Assembly (NCBI RefSeq): GCF_000429005.1
Contig: NZ_AUBA01000011.1
Coordinates: 62,001-126,000, forward strand
From: Novosphingobium acidiphilum DSM 19966
GTDB taxonomy: Bacteria; Pseudomonadota; Alphaproteobacteria; Sphingomonadales; Sphingomonadaceae
Reading direction: 5' to 3'
Length of the DNA stretch: 64,000 bases
The translations under genes were made by a program, and so were the position numbers. Below the pieces are notes generated by a model, which was given only the letters and a program-made list of their open reading frames with translations, made no database searches and was not told the DNA's origin. The stretch's first letter is position 1, and every line of letters starts with the position of its first letter. Shown piece by piece: positions 42,415-51,775 of this stretch.

Positions 42415-43073
42415 GACACGGGCACCCGCCGCGCGGTCAGCAGCCTGACCGGTTCGGCCAGCATCTGGCCGCGCATCGCCCCTTCGCCGGCAGTGGGCGA
42501 GACGGGGCTGTCGAAAATCTTGCGCACCACATCCATGCCCGACACGACCTGGCCGAACACGGCATAGCCCGCCTGCAAATTGGGATCGGTCGCCTTGGGA
42601 TCGGCATCAAGTTCGGGGATATTGCCGACCATGATCGTAAACATGGCGTCGGCGGTGCCCGGCGCATTGCGCGCCATCGACAGCGCCCCGGCACGATGGG
42701 TCAGCCCGGTCAGGGTCGTGGGCTCGTGCGCGATCGGGGGGAACAGGTGGTGCACTTCGCGCTGTCCGCCCTGGATCAGGCCATTGGGCTGATCGCCCCA
42801 GGCCACTTTCATCGCGCGGTAGAACGTGGTGCCGTCAAACCGACGGGCATCGACATAGCGCAGGAAATTGGCCGCGGTGATCGGCGCGTGTTTGCCGTCC
42901 AGGTCGACCACGATCGTGCCCTGTGTGGTCACCAGCGCCACGCGCACCGTATCCGCCATTGCAATTGGCACGGGCACGGGCACGGGCCGATGCGCAGAGC
43001 GCGCCGGCGCGGCCAATGCCGGAAGGGCAAGCAACACACACACCAGGGCCAGGGCGAATCGGCGGATCATCAT
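42411..43073 (-). CDS. Exported cyclophilin-type peptidyl-prolyl isomerase
   Basis: A 220-residue isomerase with a signal peptide (FALALVCVLLALPALAAPA) and a cyclophilin fold. Motifs include VALVTTQGTIVVDLDGKHAPITAANFLRYVD, FDGTTFYRAM (with the active-site Arg region), ALSMARNAPGTADAMFTIMVGN and GYAVFGQVVSGMDVV. It assists folding of exported proteins by cis-trans isomerisation of proline bonds. The start at 43073 is chosen from the signal peptide. It is followed, with overlap, by a frameshifted small gene. Confidence 0.9.
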   Translation of the reverse strand: MMIRRFALALVCVLLALPALAAPARSAHRPVPVPVPIAMADTVRVALVTTQGTIVVDLDGKHAPITAANFLRYVDARRFDGTTFYRAMKVAWGDQPNGLIQGGQREVHHLFPPIAHEPTTLTGLTHRAGALSMARNAPGTADAMFTIMVGNIPELDADPKATDPNLQAGYAVFGQVVSGMDVVRKIFDSPVSPTAGEGAMRGQMLAEPVRLLTARRVPVS

Positions 43074-43323
43074 GGCCCGATCGTGCCGCAGGCAGGGGCA
43101 TGCTGCCAAGGGGCATGCGACAATGCCCTCGTGCAAATACCTAGGTGCGACTTGAGGCGAAACTAACCCAACATCGTCACAACGGGTTTCAGACAGGCGG
43201 CCAATCCCCCCCCGCACTTTCGGCCCCTGTCCCCGCCCTGATCTGAACTCCTGCGTTTTGCGAATTCCAGACGACCGCCGCGTCCCCCTCTCCCTGCCTG
43301 CGGTCGAACAATCCCTGGAACCA

Positions 43324-43378
43324 CCCCCTGCCCATGCGCAGGGGTATCGGGGGCGGAGCAATCCGCCCCCGCTTTTTT
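43324..43378 (+). terminator. Tandem hairpins with T-run, not linked to any annotated plus-strand gene
   Basis: A CCCCTGC/GCAGGGG hairpin is followed by a perfect 10-bp stem, CGGGGGCGGA-GCAA-TCCGCCCCCG, and then CTTTTTTTC. This is a textbook intrinsic terminator for plus-strand transcription, but the neighbouring genes on both sides are on the minus strand. The 306-bp gap 43074-43379 holds no other recognisable feature; a short plus-strand RNA could end here. Confidence 0.7.
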
Positions 43379-43379
43379 T

Positions 43380-44273
43380 CTACAGGTCCTCGATCCGTTC
43401 GGGCGTCAGGCGCCCGCGCGCCACGTCGGCCAGGCCCAGCCAATTGCCGCGCACACGCCCGATGCGATCGATCCAGGGTTCAGGCCACAGGCTGCGCGCG
43501 TGGTTGCTGACCAGGTTGCGCACCATCAACCGGCAGGCCTTCGCCGTGGGCATCGTGCCCTTGCGCCACAGATAGAGCGGATTGTGCACCTGGCTATAGC
43601 CCAGCCGCACGCCCGAAGTACGCCCCGCCTTGATGCCCAGATGCACTCCGGCAAAGGCATCGGTTTTCACGGTGCGGCCCCGCCGGGCGACTTGCACGGC
43701 AAAGTCGACATCCTCTTGCCAGCCGTACAGTTTCAGGCGTTCGTCAAACCGCAAGCCGGTGATCGCCGACAGGCGATAGGCCATGTTGCAGCCATAGAGA
43801 TCGGGCACATCGTGCAGCGCGTGGAAGGGCGGCGCGTGCCCGCGATCGTGCGCGGCGACGATCGTTTGGGCGCGCGCGTGGGGGATCCCCGGCGTCTTGA
43901 TCCCGTCGGCCAGCACCAGCCCGGTGGCCCCGGCAACCGCCGGATGGTCGGCAAACAGCCGCGCGATCCCGGCAATGGCGCGGCGCGACGGCACGAAATC
44001 GTCGTCGAAGAACACGACCACGTCGCAATCCCGGCCCAGATGATCGAGCCCGGCATTGCGCTGCGCGGGCAACCCGCGCTGTGCCAGCACGACTTCAGCG
44101 CCCGATCGTGCATGCAGCGGGGGCAGGTCGCGCTCGTCCGGCACCGCCAGCACGATCCGTGCCGGCGCCTGTGTCTGCCGGCGCAGATCCTGCATGACAT
44201 GCGCGATGCAGTCGGCGCGCCCGGCCGAGGCGATGATCACCGCGATCCGCATTGGCGCAGCCGGACCAGTCAT
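43380..44273 (-). CDS. Family 2 glycosyltransferase
   Basis: A 297-residue GT-A fold transferase. The N-terminus IAVIIASAGRADCIAHVMQDLRRQ is the nucleotide-sugar binding strand and helix. VVVFFDDDFVPSRRAI holds the DxD metal motif near residue 90, and LYGWQEDVDFAVQVARRG is the ED motif near residue 188 that carries the base. It probably adds one sugar of a surface polysaccharide. Its start overlaps the flippase stop by 4 bases. The frame extends far upstream without meaning. Confidence 0.92.
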   Translation of the reverse strand: MTGPAAPMRIAVIIASAGRADCIAHVMQDLRRQTQAPARIVLAVPDERDLPPLHARSGAEVVLAQRGLPAQRNAGLDHLGRDCDVVVFFDDDFVPSRRAIAGIARLFADHPAVAGATGLVLADGIKTPGIPHARAQTIVAAHDRGHAPPFHALHDVPDLYGCNMAYRLSAITGLRFDERLKLYGWQEDVDFAVQVARRGRTVKTDAFAGVHLGIKAGRTSGVRLGYSQVHNPLYLWRKGTMPTAKACRLMVRNLVSNHARSLWPEPWIDRIGRVRGNWLGLADVARGRLTPERIEDL

Positions 44274-45796
44274 CGGACAGTCTTTCTGAAAAAGATCAGC
44301 GGCGATCGGAACGGCTGCGCCGCGGTGATCGCGCGGCGCAGCGCCAGTTGCAGCGCGGCATAGGCCGCGATCAGCGCCAGCGCATCGCGCGCCAGCACGG
44401 CCAGGGCCAGCACCCCGCCCGCCGCCGTGTGGACCGGCAGGATCCAGGCCAGCGCCGCACAGCCCAGCCCGGACAGCGCCGCCAGCACAAACGGACGCAT
44501 GACCAGCCCTGGCGCCAGGCCGCCCTCGTCCACCAGATAGGCCAGCATCGGCCCCAGCATCAGCAGTGCTGCCACCATATCGGCCAGCGCGACCATGGTC
44601 AGGCCAAACGGCAGCGCGATCATGAAGCAGGCCAAACCCGCGCCGGCCGTCAGCAGCGCCAGGTGCCGGGTCAACCAGGCCTTGCCCAGCAGGGGAAACA
44701 ACGGTTCGGCCAGGGCCTGCGGCAGCCGGGCCACGGTGCCCAGCGCCAGCAATGCCACCAGCACCGCCGCGTCGCCCCACCTGGCCCCCAGCAACAGGCG
44801 CACCACGCTGTCCGATTCGAGCGCCAGCACGACCAGCAGACCCGACCCCACCGTGATCGCCAGATCGAGAAAGCGGTGCGCCGCCGCCTGCAGCCCAAGA
44901 CCCGCCGTCGCCGCGTGATCGGGATCGTGCGCGGTGCGCAGCCACGACCAGCCGACCATGCGCGCCGGTTCACGGATCACCTCTTGCGCCATGCCGGCCA
45001 GACGCATGGCCGCGCGATACAACCCGACCAGCGCGGGCGGAAACGCCGCGCCGATCACCAGCGTGGTCATGTTGCCCTGCCAATAGGTCAGCACGCGGGC
45101 CGAGGTGATGTGCAGCGAAAAACGTGCCATGTGCCGCATGGCATCGCGCCGGGGCAGCGCCAGCCCCAGCCGCCGTGCAGCGATGGTATAGCCGGCCAGT
45201 TCCACCCCGAGCAGCGCCAGTTTGGCCCAGGCCAGCGCCGCCAGCCCTGCTCCCCGGTGCAACAACGCAACCCCGGTGATCAGCCCGGCCAGCTCGCACG
45301 CGGTTTGCACCACGGCGATGTGGCTCAGCCGGGCAGCGCGGGTCAGTACCCCCATCTGCACACAGACCAGCGGGCGCGCCACGATCCACGGCAACAACAG
45401 CCCGCCCACCATGATCAGCGCCGGATTGATCGCCAGCAAGCGCCCCGCGGCGAGCAGGCCCAGCCCGGCCAGCACGATCACCGCGCCGGTGATCAGCGCC
45501 GCGCCGCCCGCCTCGTCAATCTGGCGCGGATCGCGCGCGCACAGCACCCATTCGCGCCAGCCCGCCTCGGCCAGGACAGTCAGCCCGACGATGATCGTAT
45601 AGGCCAGGCTGAACACCCCGAAATCGGCCGTGGACAGCACGCGCGCGGTATAAAGAAACAGGCCGAACTGCATCGCCTGCGCCGCAATCCGCGCAAACGC
45701 CAGGCCGCCCGCACCCATGGCGCGCGCACGGTGATGCGGCGCATGATCGGGGGACGGGGCGGCAACCGCTGCGGGATCGATGGTATCGGATGTCAC
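44270..45796 (-). CDS. Wzx-like polysaccharide flippase (MOP superfamily)
   Basis: An integral membrane protein of about 508 residues with 12 or more hydrophobic segments (for example TIIVGLTVLAEAG, AALITGAVIVLAGLGLLAAG, LALLTAGAGLACFMIALPFGL). It starts with the family-typical LAFARIAAQAMQFGLFLYTARVLSTADFGVFSL. Such proteins flip undecaprenyl-linked oligosaccharides across the inner membrane. The start is uncertain: GTG 45796, GTG 45805 and ATG 45718 are all possible, and none has a strong ribosome binding site. It is operonic with the downstream glycosyltransferase. Confidence 0.85.
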   Translation of the reverse strand: MTSDTIDPAAVAAPSPDHAPHHRARAMGAGGLAFARIAAQAMQFGLFLYTARVLSTADFGVFSLAYTIIVGLTVLAEAGWREWVLCARDPRQIDEAGGAALITGAVIVLAGLGLLAAGRLLAINPALIMVGGLLLPWIVARPLVCVQMGVLTRAARLSHIAVVQTACELAGLITGVALLHRGAGLAALAWAKLALLGVELAGYTIAARRLGLALPRRDAMRHMARFSLHITSARVLTYWQGNMTTLVIGAAFPPALVGLYRAAMRLAGMAQEVIREPARMVGWSWLRTAHDPDHAATAGLGLQAAAHRFLDLAITVGSGLLVVLALESDSVVRLLLGARWGDAAVLVALLALGTVARLPQALAEPLFPLLGKAWLTRHLALLTAGAGLACFMIALPFGLTMVALADMVAALLMLGPMLAYLVDEGGLAPGLVMRPFVLAALSGLGCAALAWILPVHTAAGGVLALAVLARDALALIAAYAALQLALRRAITAAQPFRSPLIFFRKTVR

Positions 45797-46069
45797 GCCG
45801 TTCACACACCGCAACGGGGCCGTGGCGGCAATCGGGGAAGGCGCGATATTGAACCCAACCCGACATCGCGCACCGCACCGCCGGGGTGTAATGCATCGGT
45901 CGCAGCCCGGCGCGGCGCAGGCACACCGCGCGATCGGCAGACCCGGGCAATCCTCGATAATGGTCGAACTCGCGGTTGCCTGTGCTTGGGGGGGCGACAA
46001 AGATCACCGCCAGGCCGTCGATCAAAGCCATTTTGCCGATCCATGCGACGCCCAAGACAGGGATTTTTG

Positions 46070-47158
46070 GTGCACCCGCGCACGGTCATCATCAACGGCA
46101 GGTTTCTGCTCGGCGGCTCTACCGGGGTGCACCGCGTGGCCGAAGAATTGACGGTGCAGATCTATGCCCTGCTGCGCCAGCGCCCCGATCTGGCGGCGCG
46201 CATCGCCTTTGAGCTGTGGGTGCCGCCCGGCGCACGCGCAGGCGCCGACACGCTGGGCCTGCCCTATCGCGTGGCGGGGCGGCTCGACGGACGGGTGTGG
46301 GAACAGGTTACCCTGCCGATGATGGCGCGCGGACGCATGATCCTGAGCCTGTGCAATGTCGGGGTGATCGCGGCGAACCATGCGGTGACGATGATCCACG
46401 ATGCCCAGGTGCATATCACCCCGCAAAGCTACAGCCGGCCGTTTCGCGCCTGGTACCGGTTCCAACAGGGCCTGATCGGCCATCGCCACCGCCGCATCCT
46501 GACCGTTTCGGAATTTTCGCGCGACCAACTGGCCCATTATGGTGTCGCCCCGCGCGATCGGATCGGGGTCATCCACAACGGCATCGACCATATGACCAGG
46601 GCGCGCCCCGATCCGGCGGCTCTGCACCGGCTTGGCCTGGTGCCCGGCCAATTTGTGGTGTCGCTGGCCAACACGCAGGCGCACAAGAATATCGCGATGC
46701 TGCTGCGCGCGTTTGCAGACCCTGCGCTGCGCGCGGTAACGCTGGTGTTGTTCGGATCGCACGGGGCGGATCAGTTCAACAGTTGCGGTCACGTCGTGCC
46801 GCCCAATGTGCGTTTTGCCGGTCGGATCGACGATGGGCAATTGGCCGCACTGCTTGGGGCTGCGCGGTGCCTGGCGTTTCCGTCGTGTACCGAAGGGTTC
46901 GGACTGCCTCCGCTTGAAGCGATGCACGCGGGGTGTCCTGCGCTGGTCGCCCCGGCCGGCGCCCTGCCCGAAGTGTGCGGCGATGCCGCGATCTATGCCG
47001 ACCCGGGGCAGCCGGACCAGTGGGTCGAAGCGATCGTCCGGTTGGGGCATGACGACGCGCTGCGCCAACGCCTGATCGCGGCCGGACACGATCAGGCGGC
47101 GCGGTTCACCTGGGCCAAGGCGGCGCAACAGCTGATTGCGGAATTGCTCGACATCTGA
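46070..47158 (+). CDS. Family 4 glycosyltransferase
   Basis: A 362-residue GT-B transferase. Near the start is NGRFLLGGSTGVHRVAEEL. The donor-binding domain has the signature AFPSCTEGFGLPPLEAMHAGCPAL (E-x7-E) at about residues 268-295, and VSLANTQAHKNI and VSEFSRDQLAHYG are typical of GT4. It likely uses a nucleotide sugar to extend an exopolysaccharide. The GTG at 46070 has ACAGGGA upstream, whereas ATG 46043 has none. It is divergent from the flippase operon and converges on the XRE gene with 6 bp between stops. Confidence 0.92.
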   Translation: MHPRTVIINGRFLLGGSTGVHRVAEELTVQIYALLRQRPDLAARIAFELWVPPGARAGADTLGLPYRVAGRLDGRVWEQVTLPMMARGRMILSLCNVGVIAANHAVTMIHDAQVHITPQSYSRPFRAWYRFQQGLIGHRHRRILTVSEFSRDQLAHYGVAPRDRIGVIHNGIDHMTRARPDPAALHRLGLVPGQFVVSLANTQAHKNIAMLLRAFADPALRAVTLVLFGSHGADQFNSCGHVVPPNVRFAGRIDDGQLAALLGAARCLAFPSCTEGFGLPPLEAMHAGCPALVAPAGALPEVCGDAAIYADPGQPDQWVEAIVRLGHDDALRQRLIAAGHDQAARFTWAKAAQQLIAELLDI

Positions 47159-47164
47159 ATGCGA

Positions 47165-47356
47165 TCAGTCGCGCTGAAAGATCGCCTCGATCGACAGCGC
47201 AAACAGTTCGGCGATGCGAAAGGCAAGCGGCAGCGAAGGATCGTATTTGCCGGTCTCGATCGCATTGACCGACTGACGCGACACGCCCAGCTGTTCGGCC
47301 AGGTCCTGCTGGCTCCAGTTGCGCTCTGCGCGCAGGACTTTGAGACGGTTGTTCAT
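47165..47356 (-). CDS. XRE-family helix-turn-helix regulator
   Basis: A 63-residue single-domain DNA-binding protein: LKVLRAERNWSQQDLAEQLGVSRQSVNAIETGKYDPSLPLAFRIAELF is the complete lambda-repressor-like helix-turn-helix. This small type (YozG-like) is commonly paired with a membrane protein gene, as here: it overlaps the stop of the upstream four-span protein by 4 bases. It probably controls its own operon. Confidence 0.93.
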   Translation of the reverse strand: MNNRLKVLRAERNWSQQDLAEQLGVSRQSVNAIETGKYDPSLPLAFRIAELFALSIEAIFQRD

Positions 47357-47766
47357 GCACACCCCCCGGTGCCAAGCGTTGCCTTGTTGAACATGGCGCC
47401 GCCCGCAAGGCCGACGGCCCACAGCGGAAAGACCCAGAACACCGGCAACGGCGGAACCGCGGTAAAGATTTCAAGCACGCCCCACACGCTGCAACCGGCC
47501 AGCGTCAGCGCAGTGGCAAACAGCGCCTTTCTGACTTCGAGCAGACGCAGATATTCGTCGTCAAGTTCAAGCAGCAGTCGGGCAATCGCATAGATCATGA
47601 ACAGGATCGCAAGGCCCGGCACCAACGCCACCCCGATCGCCTCGGGACTGGGCGCAGCACGGTGGTGCAGGATCGTGGACGCTGCAAAGATGGCCGCGAC
47701 GTAAACCACGGTCGCAAGGGCCATGCGGCGCTGATAGCTGCGAAACGCGGGATTGCGTGGAGACAT
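47353..47766 (-). CDS. Four-span membrane protein of unknown function
   Basis: A 137-residue protein with four hydrophobic segments: MALATVVYVAAIFAAS, AIGVALVPGLAILFMIYAIARLL, ALFATALTLAGCSVWGVLEIF, and LPVFWVFPLWAVGLAGGAMF. AAAGGAC precedes its ATG. It is translationally coupled to the small XRE regulator that follows, a pairing seen widely in bacteria, but the function of the membrane partner is unknown. Confidence 0.85.
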   Translation of the reverse strand: MSPRNPAFRSYQRRMALATVVYVAAIFAASTILHHRAAPSPEAIGVALVPGLAILFMIYAIARLLLELDDEYLRLLEVRKALFATALTLAGCSVWGVLEIFTAVPPLPVFWVFPLWAVGLAGGAMFNKATLGTGGCA

Positions 47767-48001
47767 GACAAGTGTCCTTTTCGTTGTGTAAACTGACCTT
47801 TACCTTTCCGTCAGGATTAGTCAAGCTTCATTTACACATTGCAAAGCGAACTTGTCACAGACCCGGCGCGCACCGGCTGTGGCTTGGCGTGCTGAACCAT
47901 CTGACCTTTTGCCGCGCGTGCCCGACCTTCGCGACCGCGATGCGGGGCCCGCGTGCTGCGGGTGAGCGGCCTGTTGATCGCCAAGGGAGCGCAGTGACCG
48001 T

Positions 48002-49156
48002 TTATCCTGTCCGCCGGACGGCATGGGCAGCGTGGTGCCATTCGTCATCCAAGCCCAGGCCCTGCGCGACGGCCGCACGGATGCCCGCATCGAACACGTC
48101 GGGGGCGAAGCGCCGCGCATTGGCCAGCGCGGCGGCGGGGGAAAAATGGTGCAGCCAGACCTCGCAGCGTTCGACCGCTTCGATCAGCGCATCGACCGAC
48201 TGTTGGTCGAAAAACAGCCCGGTTTCGCCGTCGATCACGGTTTCGCGCACACCGCCGCCGGCAAAGGCGATCACCGGGCGGCCCGACGCGTTGGCCTCAA
48301 CCGGGATCAGACCGAAATCCTCTTCGGCGGGGAACACCAGCGCGCGGCACTGGGCATAGGCGCGGACCAGATCGGCAAATGCCAGCCGGGGCACGATGGT
48401 TATGTTGGGTGTGGCGCGGCGCGCAATGTGTGCGGCAAGTTCGCCGGTGCCCACCATCAACAATGGCAGACCCAGCCGCGCAAAGGCATCCACCACCAGG
48501 TCGGCGCGTTTGTAGGGGGTCATTTGCCCCACCCACAGGTACTGTTGGCCGATATCGTCGGACGCCGCAAATCGGCTGACATCGACAGGGGGGTGAACCA
48601 CGCCCGCCGCGCGCGCCCAGGCCTTGCGCACGCGGCGCGCGATGAACGCACTGTTGGCCAGGACGCGGTCGGGCCGCTGGGCCGACGCATGATCCCACTG
48701 CCGCAGGCGATGAAACAGTGGCGGCATCACGGTGCGCGTCAACCAGCCGGCACGCGCCCGGTAATCGTGGAAATGATCCCACAGATAGCGCATGGGCGAA
48801 TGGCAATAGCACAAGTGAAACGCATCGGGCGGGGCGATCACCCCCTTGGCCGGTCCGGCTTCGCTGCTGATCACCAGATCATAGCCACGCAAATCGAACG
48901 CTTCGAGCGCCATCGGCATCAGCGGCAGATAATGCTGATAGAGCCGCGCAGCGCCGGGCAAACGGGCAATGAACGAGGTCTGGATGCGGTGCGCACGGAT
49001 CGTGCCCGACAGGCGTTCGGGGCGCACGACATGCGTAAAGATATCGGCACCGGGGTAAAGCCGCAGCAACCGTTCCAGCACACGTTCGCCACCGCGCATG
49101 CCGACCAGCCAATAATGGATGATCGCCACCCGGGGTGCGGTGGTGCGTGGGGCCAT
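48002..49156 (-). CDS. Family 4 glycosyltransferase (mannosyltransferase-like)
   Basis: A 384-residue GT-B transferase. The N-terminal VAIIHYWLVGMRGGERVLERL is typical of O-antigen/exopolysaccharide mannosyltransferases. The C-terminal donor domain has YLWVGQMTPYKRADLVVDAF and the E-x7-E region VFPAEEDFGLIPVEANASGRPV. The position between other polysaccharide genes and next to a divergent phosphomannomutase, which supplies mannose-1-phosphate, fits use of GDP-mannose; this is inference. AGGAAC lies upstream of the ATG. Confidence 0.9.
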   Translation of the reverse strand: MAPRTTAPRVAIIHYWLVGMRGGERVLERLLRLYPGADIFTHVVRPERLSGTIRAHRIQTSFIARLPGAARLYQHYLPLMPMALEAFDLRGYDLVISSEAGPAKGVIAPPDAFHLCYCHSPMRYLWDHFHDYRARAGWLTRTVMPPLFHRLRQWDHASAQRPDRVLANSAFIARRVRKAWARAAGVVHPPVDVSRFAASDDIGQQYLWVGQMTPYKRADLVVDAFARLGLPLLMVGTGELAAHIARRATPNITIVPRLAFADLVRAYAQCRALVFPAEEDFGLIPVEANASGRPVIAFAGGGVRETVIDGETGLFFDQQSVDALIEAVERCEVWLHHFSPAAALANARRFAPDVFDAGIRAAVAQGLGLDDEWHHAAHAVRRTG

Positions 49157-49453
49157 GCGCTTTGTTCCTGTCCTTGCCAGCGGTCACGGCGACATTGACG
49201 GGCAACGCGCCTGCACAAAACCGCAAGCCGGTCCGCTTTCGACCAGCAGAGGTGTCGCCTGCGGGGCGCGAACAGGGGTTTGCCGCGATACCGCGCGCGC
49301 ATCTTCGCACCGTTTCCGGCGCATCTTTCGCTGGTGCGGCAGGATCGGCCGCGGAATATACGCGCACCGCCCAAATGGTCTGGCATTCGGTCCATGCTGC
49401 GGTCATAGGCGAACGCAGACAGCGCGAACGCCTGCCCGATCCATGAGGCTGTG

Positions 49454-50935
49454 ATGACGATCACCGTACAAGACTTGATGCGTGAATGTGGCGTTGCGTT
49501 TGGCACCAGCGGCGCGCGCGGGCTGGTGTCGGCAATGACCGACCGGGTTTGCTACGGCTATACCGCAGGGTTCCTCAAGCACATGGCCGATCAGGGCGAA
49601 TTTTCCGCTGGTGGCGATGTGGCGCTGGCCGGCGATCTGCGCCCCAGCAGCCCGCGCATCCTGGCCGCCTGCGCGCGCGCGGTGCGCGATATGGGCGGGG
49701 TGCCGGTGTTCTGTGGCTATGTGCCGACGCCCGCGCTGGCGCTTTATGCCTTTGGCCGGGGCATCCCGTCGCTGATGGTGACCGGCAGCCACATCCCCGC
49801 CGATCGCAACGGCATCAAATTCTACCGCTGCAAAGGCGAAGTGCTCAAAGCCGACGAAGCGGGGATGAGCGCACAAATGGTCGATCTTGATCGCGGCCAG
49901 TTCGATGCCGACGGCATGCTGGCCGTGCCCGAAGCGCTGCCCCCCGTCACCGACGCCGCCACCGCCTACAGGCAACGCTATATCGATCATTTCGGGCCGG
50001 GCGCGCTGACCGGAATGCGCATCGGCGTCTATCAGCATTCGGCCGTGGGCCGCGACATCCTGGCAACGCTGTTGCGCGAACTGGGCGCAGAGATCGAAGT
50101 GCTGGGGCGCTCCGAAGTGTTTGTGCCGGTCGATACCGAGGCGATCCGGCCCGAAGATGTGGTGCTGGCCCGCGACTGGGCGGCGCACTGCGCGCTCGAT
50201 GCGATCGTATCGACCGATGGTGATTCCGACCGGCCGCTGATCGCCGACGAAACCGGCACCTGGCTGCGCGGCGATGTGCTGGGCATCCTGTGCGCCACCG
50301 GCGTTGCGGCCACCAGCGTCGTCACCCCGGTCAGCAGCAACAGCGCGGTCGAGGCATGCGGCCGGTTTGGCGCGGTGCGGCGCACGCGCATCGGATCGCC
50401 CTATGTGATCAGCGCCATGCACGACGAACTGGCCGCGGGATCGGCCTGTGTCGTGGGGTACGAGGCCAATGGCGGCTTTTTGCTGGGCAGTGCCATTGCG
50501 GGCAAGGCCGGTACCACCGTCGCGCTGCCGACCCGCGATGCGGTGCTACCGATGCTGATGGTGCTGACGGCCAACGCGCCCAGCGTATCGGCACAGCTGG
50601 CCAGCCTGCCGCAGCGTTATACCTTTTCCGACCGGATCGTGCCGTTTCCGCCAGAGGCCGGCGCCCGGCTGTTCGGGCAACTGACCGCGGGCGATGATGC
50701 TGCGCGCATTGCGCTGCAAACGCAGCTGTTCGGCGCGTTTGCCGGCGCGGCGGTCTCGGTCGACCTGACCGACGGAGTCCGTGCCCATTTTGCCGAAGGC
50801 GGCGTGATCCATCTGCGCGGATCGGGCAATGCGCCCGAATTGCGGTGCTACAGCGAAGGGTCAACCGAGGCCGAGGCGGTCGCGCTCAATGCGCAGGCAT
50901 GCATTGCGGTCAAGGCGCTGATCGGGCTGGCCTGA
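49454..50935 (+). CDS. Phosphomannomutase / phosphohexomutase
   Basis: A 493-residue alpha-D-phosphohexomutase that interconverts hexose 6- and 1-phosphates for nucleotide-sugar synthesis. The active-site phosphoserine lies in MVTGSHIPADRNGIKFY. The Mg2+ loop is STDGDSDRP. The sugar-binding loop is VGYEANGGFLLGS, and the phosphate-binding loop is HLRGSGNAPELRCYSE. The start codon follows GAGG by 5 bases. It ends 10 bp before the convergent DeoR gene. Specificity for mannose versus glucose is not provable here. Confidence 0.92.
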   Translation: MTITVQDLMRECGVAFGTSGARGLVSAMTDRVCYGYTAGFLKHMADQGEFSAGGDVALAGDLRPSSPRILAACARAVRDMGGVPVFCGYVPTPALALYAFGRGIPSLMVTGSHIPADRNGIKFYRCKGEVLKADEAGMSAQMVDLDRGQFDADGMLAVPEALPPVTDAATAYRQRYIDHFGPGALTGMRIGVYQHSAVGRDILATLLRELGAEIEVLGRSEVFVPVDTEAIRPEDVVLARDWAAHCALDAIVSTDGDSDRPLIADETGTWLRGDVLGILCATGVAATSVVTPVSSNSAVEACGRFGAVRRTRIGSPYVISAMHDELAAGSACVVGYEANGGFLLGSAIAGKAGTTVALPTRDAVLPMLMVLTANAPSVSAQLASLPQRYTFSDRIVPFPPEAGARLFGQLTAGDDAARIALQTQLFGAFAGAAVSVDLTDGVRAHFAEGGVIHLRGSGNAPELRCYSEGSTEAEAVALNAQACIAVKALIGLA

Positions 50936-50945
50936 TCGGCGCGCC

Positions 50946-51737
50946 TTATGGCGCGATGATCAGCCGCACCCCCGCAGCCCGGACCATCGCTGCATCGGCG
51001 TCGCTGATCGCGGCATCGGTGATCAGCACGTCGACTTCGTCCAGCCCGCACACGATCGCGCCCGAGGACGAGGCGAATTTGGATGAATCGACCAGCAGGA
51101 TCACCTCTTCGGCGCGATCGAGCAGGCGCCGCTCGGCCGCGACCAGGATCACGTCCTGCTGCATCACCCCGCGCGGGCCGACCGCAGCCGCGCCCATGAA
51201 CAGGCGTGGCGCGTGGAACCGCGGCATCGAATCCTCGCCCGCGGGGGCCAGGATGATGTTCTGTTCACGAAACACCGTGCCCGACGGCACCAGGATGCGC
51301 GTGCCCGGTTGGGCCAGCAGGGCATCGACGATGTGCAGCGAATTGGTCAGCACCGCCAGGTCGCGCCCCCCCAGATAAGGGCACATCTGGAACGTGGTGG
51401 TGCCACCGTCGATCATCACCGCCTCGCCCGGCTGGCACAACCCCGCGGCAGCCCGGCCGATCGCGCGTTTGGCGGTGATGTTGCGCGTGATCGCCAGATC
51501 GAACGGCGTGCCGGTCAGCCGCGCGCCGCGGCCATCGCGCGCGCCCTCGTCGGCGCCATCGGCCAGCCGCGCGCCGCCGTGCACGCGCACAAGCTGCCCG
51601 GTGGATTCAAGCCGCGCCAGATCGCGGCGGATCGTCGCGGGCGACGCATCCAGCCGCGATTCCAGATCGCGATAGGTGACGAACCCGGTCGGTGACAGGG
51701 CGGCCAGGATCAATCGTTCGCGTTGGGTGGCATGCAT
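50946..51737 (-). CDS. DeoR/GlpR-family regulator, probably of the rhamnose genes
   Basis: A 263-residue DeoR-type regulator. The N-terminal winged helix (RERLILAALSPTGFVTYRDLESRLDASPATIRRDLARLESTGQLVRVHGGA) is followed by a sugar-phosphate-sensing domain (RNITAKRAIGRAAAGL, VMIDGGTTTFQMCPYL, VLTNSLHIVDALLAQ, VDSSKF). Such proteins are released from DNA by a phosphorylated sugar. It is located at the end of the rhaB-lldD-rhaT run on the same strand, so control of rhamnose catabolism is a reasonable inference. Confidence 0.9.
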   Translation of the reverse strand: MHATQRERLILAALSPTGFVTYRDLESRLDASPATIRRDLARLESTGQLVRVHGGARLADGADEGARDGRGARLTGTPFDLAITRNITAKRAIGRAAAGLCQPGEAVMIDGGTTTFQMCPYLGGRDLAVLTNSLHIVDALLAQPGTRILVPSGTVFREQNIILAPAGEDSMPRFHAPRLFMGAAAVGPRGVMQQDVILVAAERRLLDRAEEVILLVDSSKFASSSGAIVCGLDEVDVLITDAAISDADAAMVRAAGVRLIIAP

Positions 51738-51775
51738 GATGCAGTCCCTATGCCGTCACAAACGCGCAAAATCCA

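Noticed and set aside
44252..46042. Plus-strand extension of the family 4 glycosyltransferase frame
   Set aside because: The extra 600 codons are Arg/Gln/His-rich and antisense to the flippase; the real protein starts near 46070.
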